Source: Actinomycetota bacterium
GTDB taxonomy: Bacteria; Actinomycetota; Actinomycetes; Nanopelagicales; Nanopelagicaceae
Reading direction: 5' to 3'
NCBI GenBank assembly: GCA_947488645.1
Contig: CANLAC010000042.1
Location: 1 to 9,222, forward strand
DNA length: 9,222 nt
Below are positions 5,822 through 9,222 of the stretch, in pieces. The notes under the pieces were generated by a model, which was not told the DNA's origin, did not search any database, and saw nothing but the letters and a program-made list of their open reading frames with translations. Each line of letters opens with the position of its first letter. Within the stretch, counting starts at the first letter, position 1. The position numbers and the translations under genes were made by a program.

Positions 5822-5828
5822 AGGTGAA

Positions 5829-5834
5829 AGTCTA
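5829..5834 (-). promoter_or_regulatory. Putative -10 box of the receiver gene–trpD unit
   Basis: On the minus strand TAGACT lies seven bases before the ATG at 5821, matching the leaderless pattern seen at other unit-leading genes here. No clear -35 box is visible 16–18 bp further upstream. If correct, it fixes the start of the receiver-domain protein at 5821 rather than 5860. Confidence 0.4.
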
Positions 5835-5864
5835 TTCTCGAAACACAGATATAGCCTCATATTT

Positions 5865-5891
5865 TTGAACCGGAGCCAGCACTTTTATAGT
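5865..5891 (+). promoter_or_regulatory. Probable promoter of the ctaE-qcrCAB operon
   Basis: TTGAAC (5865–5870) and a strong -10 box TATAGT (5886–5891) lie in the gap between the divergent receiver gene and ctaE. The spacer is only 15 bp, shorter than the usual 17, so the -35 assignment is uncertain. Transcription from here would leave a leader of roughly 80 nt before the preferred ctaE start at 5981. A second, weaker -10-like AATAAT lies seven bases before that ATG. Confidence 0.45.
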
Positions 5892-5980
5892 GATCCGTTT
5901 CACCTCAGATGCGCTCATTTACGACACCCTGCGAGGTCGCTGGCAAGACGCCGAGCCTAATTTCGGGAATAATCGCCTCT

Positions 5981-6604
5981 ATGTCAAGCACAGTCGCACA
6001 TCAGAAAATCACACGCCCCAACGCAGTAGCTGTGGGCACGATCGTGTGGCTTGCAAGTGAACTCATGTTCTTTGCTGCTTTGTTTGCAATGTATTTCACA
6101 ATTCGCGCAGTTCAGGGTCCAGCGATCTGGGCTGAGTCAACTGAGCTCTTAAATATTCCCTTTGCAGCATTTAATACAACCATCCTTGTTCTCTCATCTG
6201 TTACATGCCAGTTCGGCGTCTTTGCTGCTGAACGTTTTCAAAATTATCGAACAGGAAATGTATTTCAATTCACCAAATGGGGAATGCGCGAATGGTTTGC
6301 CACGACATTTCTGATGGGTGCGTTTTTCGTCTCTGGTCAAATTTATGAGTACGCCATGTTGGTCTCTGAAGGCAAAACTCTCTCATCAGATGCATACAGC
6401 TCGGTCTTCTATGTTGCAACTGGCTTCCACGGATTACACGTAACCGGTGGACTCATTGCCTTTTTAATTGTGATGGTCCGTGTTTCAAAGGCAAGACGTT
6501 TTACCCATCAGCAAGCAACAACAGCCATTGTAGTTTCGTATTACTGGCACTTCGTAGACGTTGTGTGGATCGCACTCTTTTCCGCGATCTACCTCATTAA
6601 GTAG
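5981..6604 (+). CDS. ctaE: Cytochrome c oxidase subunit III (aa3-type)
   Basis: From the ATG at 5981 the protein is 207 residues with five membrane segments (about 17–39, 62–84, 105–128, 141–167, 179–206), as in actinobacterial subunit III, which lacks the first two helices of the mitochondrial form. Strong family marks are TRPNAVAVGTIVWLASELMFFA (11–32), GQIYEY (119–124), GFHGLHVTGG (148–157) and YYWHFVDVVWIALF (187–200). Subunit III supports the catalytic core of the terminal oxidase in the bcc-aa3 supercomplex. The frame is open back to an ATG at 5909. The 24 extra residues do not resemble known CtaE N-termini, whereas MSSTVAHQ…TRPN does, so I prefer 5981. The gene ends with tandem stops TAG-TAA and leads the operon, 12 bp before qcrC. 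Confidence 0.95.
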   Translation: MSSTVAHQKITRPNAVAVGTIVWLASELMFFAALFAMYFTIRAVQGPAIWAESTELLNIPFAAFNTTILVLSSVTCQFGVFAAERFQNYRTGNVFQFTKWGMREWFATTFLMGAFFVSGQIYEYAMLVSEGKTLSSDAYSSVFYVATGFHGLHVTGGLIAFLIVMVRVSKARRFTHQQATTAIVVSYYWHFVDVVWIALFSAIYLIK

Positions 6605-6616
6605 TAAGGGAATAAA

Positions 6617-7408
6617 GTGAAGCGCATATCTCGCTACCGCCGTCACAAGGCCGCAGCCCCACTCCTACTCTTCTTTGCGTTGCTAACAGTTGGTGCGACT
6701 TTCAGTGTTGCAAGTGCAACGACATCTGCAGAAACAACATCGGCAGATCGCTCAGTGCAAATTGAAGAAGGACGCCAGATATTCCTTAAGGGTTGTTCTT
6801 CTTGTCACGGATTAAATGCTGAAGGCGCACAGATAGCACCCTCCCTTATCGGCGTGGGCGCGGCCTCAGTTGATTTCCAAGTTGGAACTGGTCGTATGCC
6901 AATGGCTGACATGAGTACACAGGCAATGCGCAAGGACCCCATCTATAACGCAGAAGAAACAGCGGCATTAGCTGCCTACGTTGCGACCCTTGCACCTGGG
7001 CCGGCTATTCCTGGTGAGTCAGAACTCAATTTTGAACGTGATGGAAGCACTGCTGAAGGTGGAGAGTTGTTCCGCAACAACTGCGCGATGTGCCACAACT
7101 TTGCTGGCCAAGGTGGCGCACTTACACAAGGAAAATATGCACCAACCTTGATGGGTGTGGAACCAAAACATATTTATGAAGCAATGGTCACAGGTCCGCA
7201 ATCTATGCCTGTTTTTAGCGACAAGACCATTACTCCAGAAGAGAAACTGTCGATCATTAAGTGGATCAAGTCAGCAGAGAAAGAGCCAAATCTTGGCGGT
7301 GCATCTCTGGGACGTGTAGGTCCAGTAACTGAAGGATTATTAGGTTGGGTATTAGGACTAGGAATGCTTATTGGTGTTGCTGTCTGGCTAGCGATGAAGG
7401 CGAGATAA
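6617..7408 (+). CDS. qcrC: Diheme cytochrome c of the bcc complex
   Basis: QcrC is the membrane-anchored diheme cytochrome c that passes electrons from the Rieske protein to the CuA site of the aa3 oxidase, replacing a mobile cytochrome c. The 263-residue protein has an N-terminal hydrophobic segment (about 14–34), heme motif 1 CSSCH (60–64) with Met94 or Met96 as likely axial ligand, heme motif 2 CAMCH (156–160) with Met197 likely axial (QSMPVF), and a C-terminal anchor helix (about 238–259). The heme domains lie on the extracytoplasmic side. The start codon is GTG. A Shine-Dalgarno-like AAGGGA (6606–6611) overlaps the second stop codon after ctaE and lies five bases upstream, which suggests coupled translation. 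The qcrA gene begins four bases after its stop. Confidence 0.96.
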   Translation: MKRISRYRRHKAAAPLLLFFALLTVGATFSVASATTSAETTSADRSVQIEEGRQIFLKGCSSCHGLNAEGAQIAPSLIGVGAASVDFQVGTGRMPMADMSTQAMRKDPIYNAEETAALAAYVATLAPGPAIPGESELNFERDGSTAEGGELFRNNCAMCHNFAGQGGALTQGKYAPTLMGVEPKHIYEAMVTGPQSMPVFSDKTITPEEKLSIIKWIKSAEKEPNLGGASLGRVGPVTEGLLGWVLGLGMLIGVAVWLAMKAR

Positions 7409-7412
7409 GAAC

Positions 7413-8408
7413 ATGTCTAATGAAATCGAAGCCATAAAAGATCCAGGACTACCTGCCCACGTTCATCGCAAAGCAGACACTGATCCGAAAGCAGCCAAGC
7501 GAGCAGAACGCCAAGTTGCAACCATGTTCCTGGTGTCAGCTCTTGGAACAGTTTTACTTATTTTCTCATTCTTTTTCATTCCTGAAGATGTCTTTGTCTT
7601 TGTTCCGGTCTTGGGAAATCAGAATGCGCATCAACTTGGCCTAGGCCTGGGCATGGCGATCTCGCTTTTCTTTATTGGACTAGGCGCGATCCATTGGGCA
7701 AAGACTTTGATGCCAGATACCGAAGTTATTGCAGAGCGACATGAATTTCGTTCTCCAGATTCAGAGCGTAAAGATTTTGTAACTGCAGTAAAGGAAGGCG
7801 CTGCTGCTTCAGGCCTTGGTCGCCGATCACTTATTAAACGATCCCTAGGTGCTGCACTTGGTTTATCAGCGCTATCTCCACTGATCCTTCTTCGCGACTT
7901 AGGACCTTTACCAGGTAAGGAACTTGAAAAGACAACATGGAAATCTGGTACTTACCTGGTGACAGATCCTGGCAATCGTCGCATTAAGGCTTCAGATCTA
8001 GAAGTTGGCGCTGTTGCTCAGGTACTTCCTGAAATTGCTGATCCTGAGCATCGCAAACTCAGCGACATCGCCAAGGATGCAGTTTTGCTGATTCGCCTTC
8101 GCCCACAAGAGTTCAATTTAGAGGCAGACAGATTGGCGATGACCCACGATGGCATCATCGCTTTTTCTAAGATTTGTTCGCACATGGGATGTGCGGTGGC
8201 TCTCTATGAGCAGCAAACAAAGCATCTACTGTGTCCATGTCACCAATCAACTTTCGATGTGACTCGTGCCGCCAAAGTTATCTTCGGACCTTCCGCCAGG
8301 CCATTACCGCAACTAGATATTACAATTGACCAAGAGGGTTATCTCCTAGCCCGTCAACCATTCTCCGAACCAGTCGGACCTAGTTTCTGGGAGCGAAACT
8401 CACAATGA
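7413..8408 (+). CDS. qcrA: Rieske iron-sulfur subunit of the bcc complex
   Basis: QcrA takes one electron from menaquinol at the Qo site and passes it to QcrC. The 331-residue protein has the three-helix actinobacterial layout: helices at about 36–56, 70–96 and 144–161, then the periplasmic-side Rieske domain. The third helix is preceded by a twin-arginine motif, RRSLIK (137–142); in Streptomyces this helix is known to be exported by Tat while the first two use Sec. The 2Fe-2S ligands are Cys255 and His257 (CSHMGC) and Cys274 and His277 (CPCHQS), with Cys260 and Cys276 as the expected disulfide. A closing FGPSARPLPQL (291–301) is typical. Its stop overlaps the qcrB start (ATGA, 8405–8408). 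Confidence 0.97.
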   Translation: MSNEIEAIKDPGLPAHVHRKADTDPKAAKRAERQVATMFLVSALGTVLLIFSFFFIPEDVFVFVPVLGNQNAHQLGLGLGMAISLFFIGLGAIHWAKTLMPDTEVIAERHEFRSPDSERKDFVTAVKEGAAASGLGRRSLIKRSLGAALGLSALSPLILLRDLGPLPGKELEKTTWKSGTYLVTDPGNRRIKASDLEVGAVAQVLPEIADPEHRKLSDIAKDAVLLIRLRPQEFNLEADRLAMTHDGIIAFSKICSHMGCAVALYEQQTKHLLCPCHQSTFDVTRAAKVIFGPSARPLPQLDITIDQEGYLLARQPFSEPVGPSFWERNSQ

Positions 8409-9222
8409 CAGTTGAAGCGCGTTTAGGGAGCGTTGCCAATTATGTAGACGAGCGCACGGGTGCTGCTGCATGGATGAAGAAGAACCTGCAAAAGGTATTT
8501 CCTGATCACTGGTCATTCCTCTTAGGTGAAGTTGCTCTGTATTCATTTGTCATCTTGCTCTTATCTGGAACTTTTCTTACTTTTTGGTTTGACCCATCAC
8601 AACGTGAAGTTATTTACGACGGTAGCTACGAACCTTTAGAGGGTTTGAAGATGTCTGCGGCTTATGCTTCAACTCTGCATATTTCATTTGAGGTTCGCGG
8701 TGGACTATTGATGCGCCAGATCCACCACTGGGCTGCACTGATCTTTATGTCGGCAATCGTTGCTCACATGATGCGCGTGTTCTTTACCGGAGCATTCCGT
8801 AAGCCACGAGAAGGAAACTGGATTATCGGTATTGGTCTACTAACTTTAGGAATCGTTGAAGGATTCCTCGGTTACTCACTTCCAGATGATCTCTTGTCGG
8901 GTACCGGAATTCGTATCGCAGAAGCAATCATTCAAGCCTTACCTGTCGTTGGCTCGTATCTTGCCTACTTTGCATTTGGCGGAGCTTTCCCGGGTGAAGC
9001 ATTCATTCCACGTATTTACACAGTCCACGTATTGTTGCTGCCAGGTGCATTCTTAGCGTTAATTACGGTGCACTTAATGTTGGTCTGGTACCAGAAGCAC
9101 ACTCAGTTCCCAGGACCAGGGCGCACAGAAAAGAATGTTGTTGGATATCCGTTGATGCCTACCTACATGGCTAAAGCTGGCGGATTCTTCTTCATCGTAT
9201 TTGGTGTGACAGCCTTCTTAGG
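8405..9222 (+). CDS. qcrB: Cytochrome b subunit of the bcc complex (3' end outside window)
   Basis: The first 272 residues of about 540 are present; the frame is open at the window edge. QcrB carries hemes bL and bH and the quinol sites. Visible marks are LHISFEVRGGLLMRQIHHWAAL (91–112), LGYSLPDDLLSGTGIR (155–170, the actinobacterial counterpart region of the Qo site) and VWYQKHTQFPGPGRTE (227–242). Candidate heme ligands are His107 or His108 with His121 on one helix, and His208 and His223 on another. Hydrophobic helices lie at about 40–62, 108–128, 139–159, 205–230 and 257–272. The ATG overlaps the qcrA stop by four bases, so translation is coupled. The missing part should contain the remaining helices and the C-terminal extension typical of Actinobacteria. 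Confidence 0.97.
   Translation, partial: MTVEARLGSVANYVDERTGAAAWMKKNLQKVFPDHWSFLLGEVALYSFVILLLSGTFLTFWFDPSQREVIYDGSYEPLEGLKMSAAYASTLHISFEVRGGLLMRQIHHWAALIFMSAIVAHMMRVFFTGAFRKPREGNWIIGIGLLTLGIVEGFLGYSLPDDLLSGTGIRIAEAIIQALPVVGSYLAYFAFGGAFPGEAFIPRIYTVHVLLLPGAFLALITVHLMLVWYQKHTQFPGPGRTEKNVVGYPLMPTYMAKAGGFFFIVFGVTAFL

Noticed and set aside
5909..5980. Longer N-terminus for CtaE beginning at 5909
   Set aside because: The 24 added residues are unlike the hydrophilic, Thr/Ser-rich CtaE N-terminus, which is well matched from 5981. The start at 5909 cannot be fully excluded because a TATAGT box lies just upstream of it.
1..9222. Mobile elements, CRISPR arrays, phage or defence genes
   Set aside because: No transposase, integrase, spaced direct repeats, attachment-site duplication at the tRNA ends or defence-type protein was seen. 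The content is chromosomal housekeeping with conserved gene order.

Overview
The window looks like chromosomal DNA from a low-to-mid-GC actinobacterium. The block exonuclease – trpD – ctaE – qcrC – qcrA – qcrB is the order known around Rv2191–Rv2196 in Mycobacterium. The Rieske and cytochrome b proteins have the actinobacterial forms (three-helix QcrA, LPDDLLSGTG in QcrB), and the tRNA order Gly-Cys-Val is also actinobacterial. Moderate GC, very short intergenic gaps and overlapping gene ends suggest a streamlined planktonic lineage such as the freshwater acI group (Nanopelagicales). That placement is an inference, not something the sequence proves.

Layout. Positions 1–742 hold tRNA-Gly(GCC), tRNA-Cys(GCA), a small cupin gene and tRNA-Val(GAC), all on the + strand. 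A flavin enzyme of the nitronate monooxygenase family (835–2262) and a LysE/RhtB-type exporter (2289–2924) follow on the same strand. An alpha/beta hydrolase (2907–3683, minus) converges on the exporter and diverges from a short DnaQ-type exonuclease (3737–4369, plus). The exonuclease converges on a minus-strand pair: a degenerate receiver-domain protein followed by trpD. From about 5865 to the right edge runs the respiratory operon ctaE-qcrC-qcrA-qcrB, with qcrB cut by the window end.

Function. CtaE is subunit III of the aa3 oxidase. QcrC (diheme cytochrome c), QcrA (Rieske protein) and QcrB (cytochrome b) form the bcc complex. In Actinobacteria these assemble into one menaquinol:oxygen supercomplex in which QcrC replaces a soluble cytochrome c. 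The other genes are housekeeping or small-metabolite functions with no visible pathway link to each other.

Expression. Several genes that begin a transcription unit lack a Shine-Dalgarno sequence and have a TANNNT box 6–10 nt before the ATG, as expected for leaderless mRNAs. The internal genes cupin and qcrC have clear ribosome binding sites. I see no mobile element, CRISPR array, toxin or phage gene, and no strong case for a new system. The points most worth a second look are the exonuclease lacking its usual GIY-YIG half, the protein gene inside the tRNA cluster, the cysteine-rich tail of the flavin enzyme, and the interleaved divergent promoters at 3690–3729.
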